This document shows positions 33,901-45,040 of a DNA stretch of 64,000 nt, in pieces. The notes below the pieces were generated by a model that saw nothing but the letters and a program-made list of their open reading frames with translations, was not told where the DNA came from and made no database searches. Both the position numbers and the translations under genes were made by a program. This DNA comes from Beaufortia kweichowensis (taxonomy: Eukaryota > Chordata > Actinopteri > Cypriniformes > Gastromyzontidae), in contig CM032795.1 in the NCBI GenBank assembly GCA_019155185.1, positions 21,741,295 through 21,805,294 on the forward strand, in the 5' to 3' direction. How positions within the stretch are numbered: position 1 is the stretch's first letter; each line of letters starts with the position of its first letter.

Positions 33901-36900
33901 TCTCAATTCTTACACAAACTGTAGTGTTGACAGCACCTGTTATGTGACCAATGATCAAACCCTAATGAAGTGCTGAGATAATCTCATTGTCCATCCTGTT
34001 TGGGCAGTGTTCAGGTGAGTAAGAGGTGAACTGATCAATTACGCACCTGACTCACATTGTCTGGCGAGTGTCTGTCAGCGGGTGTGTCTGGCTGATCACC
34101 ACCTTTCACTTTCCTCTTCTTCTTTGGTCCAGCAGTTCCTGTGGATGGAGTAGTTTTCTGCTGAAACTCCTTCAGCTGCAGAAAAAACACACTCAACTGT
34201 TGGTCTCGGATCAAAGTCACTTTAATGGGGCAAAGAATTTACATATAAAACAGGGGAATCAACAGAATATACATTTTTAATACTTATCTTAACAATAAAA
34301 TAAATGAATATTCAAACAAAATAGTGTTTTCTACTTTAGTTGTATCACCTTATTCACACTAATATGGTAAAACTGTGTTGTGAAATTGTGGTGACCCAAA
34401 TAGTTTGTACCCTTAAAGGAATAGTTCACCCAGAAATTATGTCATAATTTTGTCACCCTTATGTCATTCAAACCCTTTACATGATTCTTTTTTTTAAAAC
34501 AGAAGACAAGAACACATTTAAGAAGTTTGCTTGTTTTAAAAGACAGATATGGTAATAGATATATAGACCATTTCACAATATGTAAACAGCTCTGGTCCAA
34601 AAGCACTTCCTGTCTCAGTTTTTTAACACTACACAATGTCAGAACGAAATACAACCAACAGAAAGAACGTTTACAAGAAATCAAAATGTTTAACGAACAT
34701 CTTTAAGATTCGATTACATATGTGAAATACAGAAAAACTGAAACAGGAAGTGCTTCTGGACCAGTGTTGTTTACATATTGTGAAATGGTCTATAGATACT
34801 TTATCTATGAAGATGAAAACTATTGTAACACATTGGTGGGAGAAAAAAAATCGATGTATCGGGATTCTTTTTCTAACGATTCTGAATCGATTCTCAAAGA
34901 TTCAGAATCGATTCTATGTCAGAACTTGTTCATCCTGAACTTTGTTAAAATAAAAGCAATAAAATTAAACTTCAAGATGGGAATACTGTCAAAGAGATTC
35001 TAACTATAAACAAAAAGCATAAAAACTCTTTATTTATTTAAAATGCAAATTTATCATATTTGCAAAAATTGTATGAAGAATCGTTTTGGAATCGGATCGT
35101 GAGTCCCAGAATCGGAATCGGATCGCGTAGTACCTAAAGATTCCCACCCCTAGTGGAAATGTGATGATAATCTGTCTTCATCTACACACAGTATAAGAAC
35201 TCTCGTTTAAAAACACAGTGAAACTGTTACAAACTCAAGATAAGTAACATCAAGTTAGACTGGACCGGTGACGCTGACTATCCACTGATGGACATGATCA
35301 GATATGATTCAAAACAAGTATGCAGTGAACTGTGTCCTTGAACATCTCATGTCTTAACATTATAAATGGAGGACACAAGACTAGTAGGCCAGATCATCTG
35401 TAAACATTTAAAGCATGCAGTGCTGGGGTTGGACGCTGCACAACCGTTTGCTCCAGCTGTCAGGACGGCCGGGTCTAAAGACACAGCTCTGTATCATAAC
35501 TGAAATTCCAACATTTATCTCTTTCATTCAGTGTTGACATACCAGACCACATACACACAAACAGCATAACAGACTGCTTCTGTTTGGTTAGGAACGGGTT
35601 AGGAACTTACCTAGACAGCATTTTAAGCATTCAGTGAGCTGTCTATGTAGTGAACTATCTAGCAAAACAGTCATTTGGGCATCAAGCGAGGTGCCATCCT
35701 AGACAACATTTTTGAACGTTGTTTATGATGATATAGTGAACTACCTACAAAAACATCTAAGGCATCTAGGAAAAGGATAACTTGAGCTGCATTTTTAGCA
35801 GCACAAATGGCATTTTAGATATCTGATGAGCTTTTTAAGTTTGACTCAAATTTGTTGACTAACACTTATTATAGTCCACACATGCTATTTACTGACACAC
35901 GTTGCAGGGCATGAAGTGAGACGACTACCTAGACAGTTCAACTGACACCCCAGAGACAGGTAACACGAGGTGAATAGCTGAGCACTCTATAATCATACTA
36001 TAACCTCAAAATCACAAGCAATTATGTGTAAACATTTCAATATACAGGTAATCGAGAACAGACACATAAGAGAATCCACATAACAACGGCAACTAATAAT
36101 AAATACAGCTTCTTTATGCATTCTAAAGCACAACTTTCTATGCTGTCTAACATCAAAAGCAATGCATATTGCAGGAAAGGTACCTAGGAACACTACGAAT
36201 TTCTGACAAAAGTCTAAATGTCAAATCTGCTAAAACAAAATGTGACATTCTGGAATCAACATCATTTAGACATGGTGGGAAATCAAGCTAAAATGCTGTC
36301 TGACCAGTCAGCAGACTAGGATTTAGTACACAGCCAGTTTGGGCTCATACACTTCCATACATCACTGATCAAAAACTAATAATCTCCTTAAACCAATTAC
36401 ATTTAAGGACACATACAACTAAACCTCAATGTGCACAAAAGTAGCTTTAAACCATCAAGAGGGTGAACCAACAGCCCAAAGAAATCACAACATGTTAAGT
36501 TTATAAAGTCAATCAAGCAGCTGTTTAAGTCAGTGCTGCTGTCACTTTCTGCCATTTAACTCGCAGTTAGCCAGTAAGCTAACACTGATCTGCTGGTTTT
36601 AAGTTACAAACAAATCCAAAACATAAAACATACTGCATAGTATATTATGTTACGCCGATTTGTTTATTCATCTTTATTTGAAGAAAAATGAAACTGACGA
36701 CAAAACACAGAGGCTAACAACATTAGCATGCTAAGCTAAACTGTCATCCGTTGACTCAAAGACACCAATAAACATCAGATCACAATCCTGACATGTTATT
36801 ATTGTTAAAAACACAAATACCAGTTGAGAGCAACCAGACAGATTCTAATGATTTATACGTTTTTAAATGTATATTCGCTGAGCTAAATCCCCGATCTTTC

Positions 36901-37129
36901 CTGACAGTCTGGAACGGACAGGGAGTGCTGGCAGCCGGATGCGCGCTCGTGGAAAGGCCGGTAGACGTGGAACGTCACCGTGACACATGAATCGCGAGGG
37001 CCCTAACGGCGTTCATTTACAGCAGATCGTTTTTTAGGAGACGAAAAGTGTAACTATTAAAATAAATGTGTGTAAATGTACCTTTTTCTTGGCTGCAGCG
37101 AGTTTGATTTGCCTGCTCTGGTCAGCCAT
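25319..37129 (-). CDS. golga2: golgin subfamily A member 2 (GM130), complete coding region
   Basis: Cis-Golgi coiled-coil tether that binds p115, GRASP65 and Rab1 and helps spindle assembly. 28 coding exons: 37129-37082, 34175-34047, 33449-33366, 32699-32565, 32318-32269, 32058-31995, 31732-31673, 30901-30821, 30203-30165, 30077-30015, 29894-29801, 29722-29616, 29538-29480, 29414-29273, 29172-29083, 28972-28865, 28797-28710, 28610-28474, 28357-28139, 28062-27949, 27858-27634, 26997-26898, 26823-26735, 26645-26483, 26401-26231, 26051-25945, 25865-25700, 25605-25319. They join in one frame of 1072 residues (human about 1000). Start [16 protein letters not shown] matches the basic p115-binding N-terminus. 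[56 protein letters not shown] and NPCIPFFYR are family signatures. The C-terminus DEVKILVV keeps the hydrophobic end used by the GRASP65 PDZ domains. Odd points: exact PKKKRKV at residues 33-39 and six histidines at 818-823. Confidence 0.96.
30929..30955. repeat. (GA)n microsatellite in golga2 intron
   Basis: About 13 GA units in the intron upstream (on the - strand) of the exon at 30901-30821. On the coding strand it is CT, 28 nt before the acceptor. Confidence 0.9.
33531..33890. repeat. intragenic duplicate, copy A (golga2 intron)
   Basis: Shares long near-identical stretches with 35960-36293, such as ctataacctcaaaatca, aataaatacagctt, gctgtctaacatcaaaagca and ggaaatcaag, in the same order and orientation. 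It lies in the intron between exons 34175-34047 and 33449-33366. Confidence 0.85.
34564..34792. repeat. palindromic MITE, copy 1 (50-bp terminal inverted repeats)
   Basis: The left end TAGACCATTTCACAATATG and the reverse complement of the right end match over 50 bp with about three differences. It is 229 bp without coding capacity, in the first golga2 intron, flanked by TA on both sides (possible target duplication). The same element occurs at 42638-42853. Confidence 0.88.
34832..35154. repeat. repeat element with GATTC-rich ends
   Basis: Starts with ggtggga and ends with tcccacc, and is filled with cgattctgaatcgattct-type inverted motifs. The layout is that of a common non-autonomous DNA element of fish. 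It sits beside the MITE at 34564-34792. Family not named. Confidence 0.6.
35960..36293. repeat. intragenic duplicate, copy B (golga2 first intron)
   Basis: Partner of 33531-33890, about 2.4 kb away in the same gene, with point differences and short indels. The golga2 exon at 34175-34047 lies between the two copies and is not duplicated. Confidence 0.85.
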
Positions 37130-38497
37130 CCTCTCGCGCAGCTGAGCGAACGGCACCACGTCATCAGATGAGCGCGCGCGCGCGCGCGCAGATATTTCCG
37201 AAATATCTTTACAATTATAATAAAACAAATGTCAAAAACCGACTTTTGAATCACATTTTACGAGGTCTTCGCCACTAAAAAAATTAACCTCTTAGTCATT
37301 ACATACAGATTGATGAATAAAATACAGCACATCTTTAATGTAAGATTTTATATACATTTATCATTACACATAACAGTACATGTCATTGTCACCCAGCATT
37401 GAAATATATTAATTGTGCATTATTTTTACATATTTTTTTCTAGTTTTTTGACCAGTTTTTTACCAGTTTTAAATAATTAACATAAATGTATTGTTATTTA
37501 CAGCTTTCTTATTACATGAAGTAGAAATAGAGCATGGAACACTGGTTTCTGCTTAACTAAGCAATTCTATAAATACAATTTTGTCAATAAAATGTAAATA
37601 CATTTTGTTTATTGTAATATTTTTCCAGATATTTATTTCTATACTTAAATGCAATGTAAGAATGTATGTAAGAATTCTCTACTGTCACTTTTCCTAATAG
37701 AGTATAATTCATGAAATATCCAAAATTACTTGTGGTATTGTTTGACCTCATATAAATCTTTCTCTTGCCTTTAGATTTAATGTTTAAGTTGTTCAATATG
37801 TTGTGTCTGTGTAGCAATGTACAGTGGAAGATAGTTGTAACCTATAGAGAAACTTGTAAAGCATTTTTTCATTCACTTCTATTAAACTGACATTTTATTC
37901 TATGCCTTTATCGCTTTATCTAACGAATTATTTGTGTTACAATTGCAAAATTATTATGAGGTGGTACAATTATTACATTTATTACTTTATTTTTGTCATT
38001 TCTGTAGTAACGCTTAATGTATATGGAAATCCCTATTTATGCCTTTTCCTTATTTCTTTCTGCAAGTAAATATAAAATAAAATGTATGAAATAATATATT
38101 CTAAAATCACATTGTTCTGCAATAGTCTGTATTCCTAATATTTTTATAACATTTCCTGTAATGTACTTCCTGTAAGCGGCATTTAACCAATGAAAACAAT
38201 CCAGATAGAAAAAGCGCTTCAGCTCATTGGTTGAACTTGCGAGACATCATCGAACCAATCAGCAGTCTGAATCTGACGCATGCGCAGCAGCATCACTCAA
38301 ACGTCCTGGCGGTAAAAACAAAGCGCGAATGTCAACAATGTAACAAAAGTTATTTTAATCAGTTACTTAATTAAACAAACGTCAATTCTCCAGGTAAACA
38401 CTTATAAATGATCATTTTATCTCATAGAAATCGTGTTTTATGTTACAGAGATTTAAAATGCATTTATATTCGTTTAACCAAACTAGCAGCTAGCGTG
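37130..38497. promoter_or_regulatory. divergent golga2 / haus4 promoter region
   Basis: Both starts face away from this 1.4-kb gap. Near golga2 there is a (CG)n run (37171-37189), a perfect 19-bp palindrome agatatttccgaaatatct (37190-37208) and TGACGTGG on the - strand (37163-37156), a UPRE/CRE-like word. Near haus4 there are CCAAT boxes at 38187-38191 (+), 38225-38229 (-) and 38255-38259 (+), and an NRF1-like CGCATGCGCA (38277-38286). The middle, 37250-38150, is AT-rich with nothing recognised. Factor binding is inferred from motifs. Confidence 0.55.
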
Positions 38498-41400
38498 ATG
38501 TCTCACAGAAGAGATTCAGTGCTCGTCTCATGTCTGGGTAAAGGAGACAGTTTACATCAAGAAGGTCTGAACTTCTTTTTAATTACGTAATTCATTGATC
38601 AATATTACTAGTAAAGTGTTTACCTTTACTCTTACAGTCACATCATGTGTTTTGTGTAGTTTTAGCATCATTTCCCCTGTGTCAGATGACAGAAGAGGAT
38701 TTGATCCAGAACCCGCTTTTCTGTAAGTTACTGGCCACACTGTCCCAACATGTTGACCCAACTGGACTCACACATCAGCTGAGGAAAGATCTCGAGAAGG
38801 TCAGACCTGCTTATATATGCTTGCTTTCACCCTTTATAAACAGAGATGTTTCCAGCATTATGGATGTGACATTTTCAGTCAAAACATGAAATATAGTATA
38901 TTGAATCATCTGTTTATATTATACTAAAGCCCTGTTGAGAAAATACATAAAAAATATCAGTCTATACACGTATTTTCTGTTTATTATCTGTTAAGGATGT
39001 GACAAAAAAGAACACACATTTATGAGAAAATTCTTTTCTGTGAATAAAAATACACATTTACATTTAGGCATTTAGCTGACGCTTTTATCCAAAGCGACTT
39101 ACAAATATTAGGAGACAATGAAGCGATACATCAAAAGCGGAAAATACACAAAAAAAATACACAAACCAGAAGCAATAATACCCAACAAATGAAGAAGAGA
39201 TGACTCTACAAAGAACATAAAATAGTTATTTTATTTTAATTGTTTAATGTTCATTTATGAGGAATATGAACTGTTATGAATGTGACGATTCTGAAAGCAG
39301 CACTTTATCTGACTATGAAAAATCATGATTTAAACATTAACAAATGCTTTAAAAACTTTGAGAGAGACCTCACATGAGGATTTAAACCATCTGAACTATC
39401 AGTATGATAAAAACCTTTGATAAGACCTTTGATTTTTTGTCATGGTAAGTTTGGCATTTGCATGGAATTCCCCAAATAATAATAAAAGTGGCAGATTTTG
39501 TGTAAAAAGTTCTTTAGGTTTACATTACAGCTTATTCTTGTGTTTCTGTTGTTCAGTTTGTAAAGCATAGCATGGTTTTGATCCCAGGCACCACACATAC
39601 TGCTAAAAGTAATGTATGGATTGAATGCACTATATGTTTCTTGGATGAAAGTGTCTGCATAAATATAAATGTATTCACTTTTATCCAGAGATGTTTAGAT
39701 TTTGTATGATCATTCTTTTGTGCAATCAACCGTGTGTCTTCTTATTTAATATGAGCTCATGATCCCCACAGGCCGAGCGTGAGATGCACACTCAGAGGTT
39801 GAGCTGGCTGCGTGTGGAGAGCGTTTACAGAGTTCTGCAGGAGATCCTTCAGGAGAACCGCTTCATTCCAGCAGTGGACGATAAGGTGAGATGAACCACA
39901 GCGACTTACGCTTGTTTTGTTTGTAATGGCAGCTATGTACGTATATTAGTATAATGTATATTTTGTAGTTTTGTTAGCAGTTTGTATCATTCTGTGGTCT
40001 GAATGATTCTCTGCTGCAGTTCTTCAGCACATTGGAGCAGTGTATGTTGGTGTCTCAGTGTGTCAGACTTTTGGACAGCAGCTCTGATATCAGTGAAGAT
40101 CACACTGCAGTTCTAGCACTTTCTGTGGACAGACTGAAAAGAAATCTGCCTGATGAACAGGTACATCATGCCACAAACACTGTCTAACCTAGTAAACTGT
40201 ACTTTTAAACATATTTAAGGTGCTTACATAACATTTATCTTCAAAATAAAATATTCAGAATAAATTAAATTAAATAAAAAAGTGGGGTTCATGTAATTTA
40301 AGTTTAGATACACCATCAACAATATGTGGTTTAATACCGGTGTTGAATTTGTAACATTGCTTTAGTGAGTTGTTGATGCATTGTGTCAAGAGGCTTTTCT
40401 TTCATATTTCTGCCTTCAGGAGATCTTACAAATGAAGCAAAGGTTGCCATCAGAGCTGCTGAAATATCTAAAGAAAAAGACCACCAACATACTGTCATAC
40501 TATCAGCCTGACTGGGGTAAATAAATCTGCTGCTCCTTACGCTCTGACTTACACTTTATGTGTGAAAAGTGACCCAGAAAAAACTCTGATCAAGAGTGTA
40601 AAGATCATTTTCTTTTCTTTCAGAGAATGAAAGTGAAGGGCTCAGGAATGTGAAGCTTTCTAAACTTCCTGAACTGATGGATAATGAACAGAAGAAAGTG
40701 AAGAACCTCAGTGAGAAGAACAAAGAGAACATCATGTTACTACAGCGACAGACTCACGCATACCTGTCTGTCAGTACATCCACTGCATCTGTGTGAATGT
40801 GTGGAGATTAGATGCGTTGTTGCATTTAAAAAGTGACTTTGTGTTTGCTTTGACAGGAGCTGCTGAAATGTGTAAAGATTCTGCAGTGTCTCATTCTGGA
40901 TCTCCGGCTGAAAGCTCAAAAAGATCTGGACAGAAAAAAGATTGAATACTTTGAGGCCAAATGTGAGATTGGTTTGCAGAAGATAAGGTAGGATTATTGT
41001 TGCTTTGGCTTATGCTTTATGTCTGATATTGTGTAGTTTTAGTCTCTGAGTTTTTTCCTGCAGGGCAGAAATGCTTGAAGTTCAACTAGACACCTACACA
41101 AGAGACAAGATAGCGGCTCACAAAAGAATCACGTGAGTCACGCCAGCATGTATCTTCATATGTACTGCTAAGTCAAATCTTGCTAGATGTTCCCACAATA
41201 TTTTACTGTTGGTTAATGTCTTTAAGGTTACAGCAATAATAGCAAATAATAATTGATATGAAAATGAAACTTTTGTTTCAACATTTTGGTGAAAAGCTTC
41301 TCAGAAGTGTGTAGTGGTGATATTTAAAACAGCAGTAAATTATTCACAACTCGCATTAAGATCTGACTCATCTGATATGGAACGTTCAGTCATTTTCTCA

Positions 41401-41753
41401 TGCGTAAAATCAAATCATGTCCTAATCTTATTTTATAGTTTAATATTTCTTACATTACGTAGTTCAAGCTTGTTAGAGGAGTGTGTTAGCAGCACAAAGG
41501 TAATGGATTCATTTCCAATGGAAAATACAAATACAGATAAGATGTAGAACTAGAACGTTGGTTCATTGTTGTGCTCAGAGAGAAACTCGGTGCAGAGCTG
41601 AAATCTTCTGAGATGGAAAAGCAGGCGGTTGGGTCCAAACTTGCGTCCTTCGAGATCTACGGGAAGGATTTTGAGGCTCTGGCAGAGGAATACTCCAAAC
41701 TCCAGCAGGAGATCGCCACCAAATCCTGGGCCCTGAAAGAATTTACAACATAA
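38498..41753 (+). CDS. haus4: HAUS augmin-like complex subunit 4
   Basis: Subunit of augmin, which recruits gamma-tubulin to spindle microtubules for branching nucleation. Nine exons: 38498-38537, 38660-38799, 39772-39885, 40020-40160, 40420-40516, 40624-40769, 40857-40987, 41064-41132, 41579-41753. They join exactly to 1053 nt, 350 residues (human 363). Signatures: TEEDLIQNPLFCKLLATLSQHVD, LEQCMLVSQCVRLL, SYYQPD, LDRKKIEYFEAKCE and the end KSWALKEFTT, matching human HAUS4 LSKEDLLQNPYFSKLLLNLSQHVD and KRWALQEF. Mostly helical and coiled coil. Start choice: the ATG at 38498 needs the tag acceptor at 38657-38659 to keep frame; Met in CQMTEED (38686) is the fallback. A poly(A) hexamer AATAAA lies at 41989-41994. 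Divergent from golga2. Confidence 0.93.
38847..39530. repeat. dispersed repeat, copy 1 (haus4 intron)
   Basis: Runs from tccagcattatgga through accagaagcaataa, gaagaagagatgact and accatctgaactatc to cagattttgtgtaaa. The same blocks in the same order and orientation occur at 51836-52275. It contains a younger SINE insertion (39056-39153) absent from copy 2. Confidence 0.85.
39056..39153. mobile_element. SINE 3' fragment nested in a dispersed repeat
   Basis: Carries the widespread fish segment gacgcttttatccaaagcg. The word aaaatacac occurs at 39047-39055, 39141-39149 and 39154-39162, consistent with a target-site duplication. Copy 2 of the surrounding repeat (near 51970) reads straight through, giving an empty site. 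The V-SINE family name is likely but not confirmed. Confidence 0.65.
39550..39670 (+). mobile_element. tRNA-derived SINE remnant
   Basis: A degraded tRNA-like head (gtaaagcatagcatggttttgatccc) is followed by the body gaatgcactatatg and tail ggatgaaagtgtctgca, the usual order in cyprinid SINEs. It lies in a haus4 intron. Related pieces lie near 41479-41530, 48411-48490, 51640-51700 (reverse) and 54235-54280 (reverse). Confidence 0.6.
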
Positions 41754-42214
41754 ATGCAGCAGAATTTCATCAACCCTTCAGATAGTGTATTTGTTACTAC
41801 ATGCTTTCCTTAAAATCTGTCTTTAAATCCCCTTTTTCCTTTATTTAAAAGTGTTGGCCTTTAGTATTGTTCATTCAGAATTAACCAATTCTGCAGTTTA
41901 GTTCATTTTGCTTTACACAAGCTCAGTCATAATAACTTTGTAAAATGTTCATCAAGTTTTGGTCACTTTCTGTATCAGAATAATGAATAATAAAAATCGA
42001 AATGGTAATTGTCTAAAAAATTTATTTTATTTATTTAAAACATAAATATAAAAAATATATAAATATTTAAAAAAACATATAAACATACATTTACATTTTT
42101 CTAATATTTAAATATATTAGAAAATAGAATCGTGTTAAAAAATGTATAATTTGTTTTAATACATTTATATATATATTTTTTTGAACGTCGTTTTCCAGTC
42201 CTGTAGGAGGCGTC

Positions 42215-42329
42215 ATGTGACCCGGAAGTTAAACGCGTAAACACAACGTCAACTTCCGGTGACCAGAGAGCCCAGTGTAAAACACTCATCGGATTTTTAA
42301 TATTTAATGTATTATTTCGACAGATTAAA
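42215..42329 (+). promoter_or_regulatory. ddrgk1: ddrgk1 proximal promoter with two ETS-type sites
   Basis: CCGGAAGT (42222-42229) and ACTTCCGG (42252-42259) face each other about 30 bp apart just before the start codon. This is the layout common in housekeeping TATA-less promoters bound by GABPA/ELK. haus4 ends only 0.6 kb upstream. Confidence 0.55.
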
Positions 42330-44996
42330 ATGGATGTAGTGATTTATATAATAGCTGCGAGTATTCTGCTCATTCTGATATTATTTGCTGTGAAGGCTCG
42401 TGCACGTGTTGAGACAGGTGAGAGAAATATCGACATTAAAGTTCTACAGACTGTGTCTTACATGATGAATTACAGCAATAGCAGTCTTGTAAATCTGTAA
42501 TGAACGTGAGGTTTCTTTTTTTACCTTAAACTTAACAGTAGCAAGATCATAACTGTGATTATATTTAGATACATATTGAATAAAACTCAAGAAATTGTTA
42601 GGTTTTACTGATATGATGTCATTGTGATATGAAGATATAGACCATTTGACAATATATAAACAGCTCTGGTCCAGACGCACTTTTTTAACACTACACTAAT
42701 GTCAGAACAAAATACAACCAACAGAACATTTACAATGAAATCAAAATGTTTAACAAACATCTTTAAGATTTAATGTGAAGATGTGAAATATACAAATACT
42801 GTAACAGGAAGTGCTTCTGGACCAGTGTTGTTTACATCTTGTGAAATGGTCTATTAACAGTCCTAAAATAAACTCTTTTCTTAATGCAGATCACAATTGC
42901 TTATTGTCTCTTTTAGTTTTGGAGTAAAGTGTGATCTTACAGTACAGCTTGTTTTTCTTATAAAAACGTGTTTGTTGTTTCCAATTGTTACTCAATTGTG
43001 GTAATAATGGTACATTTAAATCACATGGGTTGATTCCTTACCAGACATTTAACTGAAGTGAACTGCAGGAATAAAAGTATCTGCTGAAAGACAGATGACA
43101 TATAAAGCACACGTGTGGTTCAGTGTGTGATTCTGTTTCTCCAGCAGCAGATCATGAACATGTCCAGAATGTTGTGGTTCGAGCAGCGGCACGTCCGCAG
43201 GCGGTGGAGGAAAGAGGCGCAGGGATGCCCCGTCGCCGTAGAAACCTCCACAGCAGAATGACCGCACAACAGCGGATCCAGCAGGACACATCAGACAACG
43301 GTACCACAGCAACTCATGCAATCTAACATAATCATGTGACAATCATTTCTAACTCAATTCATTGCTCTTTTCAGAGGCTCCTCCTGTACAAGCAGGTGAG
43401 AATCAAGAGGATGAAGAACATCCATCTGAAGAACGTCCTCAAGCTCCTGGTAAAGTTGGAGCAAAGAAGCAGAGGAAGCTGGAGGAGAAACAGGCACGGA
43501 GAGCTCAGAGAGAGGTCCTGGTCCTGCTCCGCTAACATCTCAGACGTGTTTCATCTGAGCTCTGTGTGCTGATGTGAGTTTTGTGTTGTGTTGTGTGTGC
43601 TGCAGGCAGAATTAGAAGAGCGAGAGGAGAGAAAGAGGATGCAGGAACTCAGAGAGCAAGAGAGACAGAAGGAAGATGAGAAGGAACGACTCCAAGAGCA
43701 GAAACAGGTATTTCATTCTCACACCTGCTTAACTAACCACACAACAAGTGATGTCACTTGATTTCTTTTGTTGTTGTGTAAAATCTCAGTGGTCCCTAAT
43801 GAAATTATATATCTGCACATTATGTTCTGATTTGCTGTGATTGTAGCAGATTTAAATACTCTTATACACTTCAATGAAAATTCAAACTACATGTCACACT
43901 TTAAGTGAGACGTGAGAGTCATCGTATTCATTAGATGATCCCATGCCGCTCCACAGGAAGAGGAGTTACAGCGAGCCAAAGAGGAGCAGGAGAGGAGAGA
44001 GGAGGAGGAGTATCAGAGACTGAAGGAGTCTTTTGTGATTGAGGAGCAGGGAGAGACAGAGGAGCTCACGGAGCAAGAGGTGCGTGTCACTTCCTGTTCA
44101 GCCTATTTACTGCCGCTGAAGTGAAATGAAATGAATGTTTCTTTGTTTACATTTCAGTCTCGTAATCTCCTGCAAGAGTTCATCGATTACATCAAGGTAA
44201 CATATAATGTCATACTTTCACCTAATGTTTCGTTGTCACCGACTGGGCCAACGCAACTTTAAACACACTTCAATACACAAAATGTTTGTTAGAAACATGT
44301 TTTGCATGCGTGTCGATAAAAGTAATGTCTGATATCACTATTTTCAGCGGTTTACAACCTGTATATATATATATATATATGTTAACATTTCAAAAAAAGT
44401 GTTTTAAGGTTTCATGAACTTTTAAATAACAATGTCACTCTTTATTTTGACATATTAAGTGAAAGGTCAGAGTTTTATTGTTTTACATTCATCTGTTCAG
44501 AAATCTAAAGTGGTTTTGCTGGAGGATTTGGCGTCTCACTTTGGAATGCGCACACAGGTCAGTACCGACAGTAAACGTGTCATGGTTCACCCAAAATCAA
44601 AAGAAAAATGATATTTTAGAACCACTAAGTAGTAATACATGATGGTGTTATTATTAATAATACAGTTAATGCTGATCTTGATGTGTGTGTTGTGTAGGAT
44701 GCTATTGCCAGACTGCAGGATTTGATGGCACAGGGCTCTCTCACAGGTGTGTGTTCAAATCATGATTAGAATCCAGTTGACATGTTCCAGTGACTCAGTA
44801 TTCTCTCTCTCTCTCTCTCTCTGTTCTCTCTGTAGGTGTGATTGATGACAGAGGAAAGTTTATTTTTATCACTCCAGAGGAGCTGAACGCTGTGGCAGAG
44901 TTTATCAGACAGAGAGGACGAGTGTCTATCTCAGAACTGGCCCAAGCCAGTAACACCCTCATAAACCTGAACCCTGAGATCCAGAGCGGCTCATGA
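42330..44996 (+). CDS. ddrgk1: DDRGK domain-containing protein 1 (UFBP1)
   Basis: ER-membrane adaptor of the UFM1 E3 ligase with UFL1 and CDK5RAP3, needed for ribosome UFMylation and ER-phagy. Nine exons: 42330-42417, 43145-43300, 43375-43514, 43606-43707, 43957-44079, 44158-44196, 44501-44557, 44698-44746, 44836-44996, joining to 915 nt, 304 residues (human 314). Residues about 3-21 are an N-terminal membrane anchor. Residues about 95-200 are a highly charged helix rich in E, R, K and Q ([19 protein letters not shown]). The C-terminal winged-helix/PCI-like part contains [29 protein letters not shown] and the name-giving DDRGK at 255-259, then [30 protein letters not shown]. The second exon has three tandem CAG acceptors. 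A poly(A) hexamer lies at 45035-45040. Confidence 0.96.
42638..42853. repeat. palindromic MITE, copy 2
   Basis: Same element and orientation as 34564-34792, 216 bp, in the first ddrgk1 intron. It has lost part of the inner left arm (aggaagtg side), so its ends pair less perfectly than in copy 1. The flank is TA on the left and TT on the right. Confidence 0.87.
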
Positions 44997-45040
44997 TCAC
45001 ACAGACTGAATGACAGATCAATACTTCTATTGTAAATAAA

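Noticed and set aside
26483..34127. Vector or tag contamination (perfect NLS and His6 in GM130)
   Set aside because: Both lie inside normal golga2 exons with proper splice sites and family-typical neighbours, and the codons sit in continuous native sequence.
39550..39670. Functional tRNA gene
   Set aside because: The tRNA-like head is degraded and followed by a SINE body and tail; cloverleaf pairing is not preserved.
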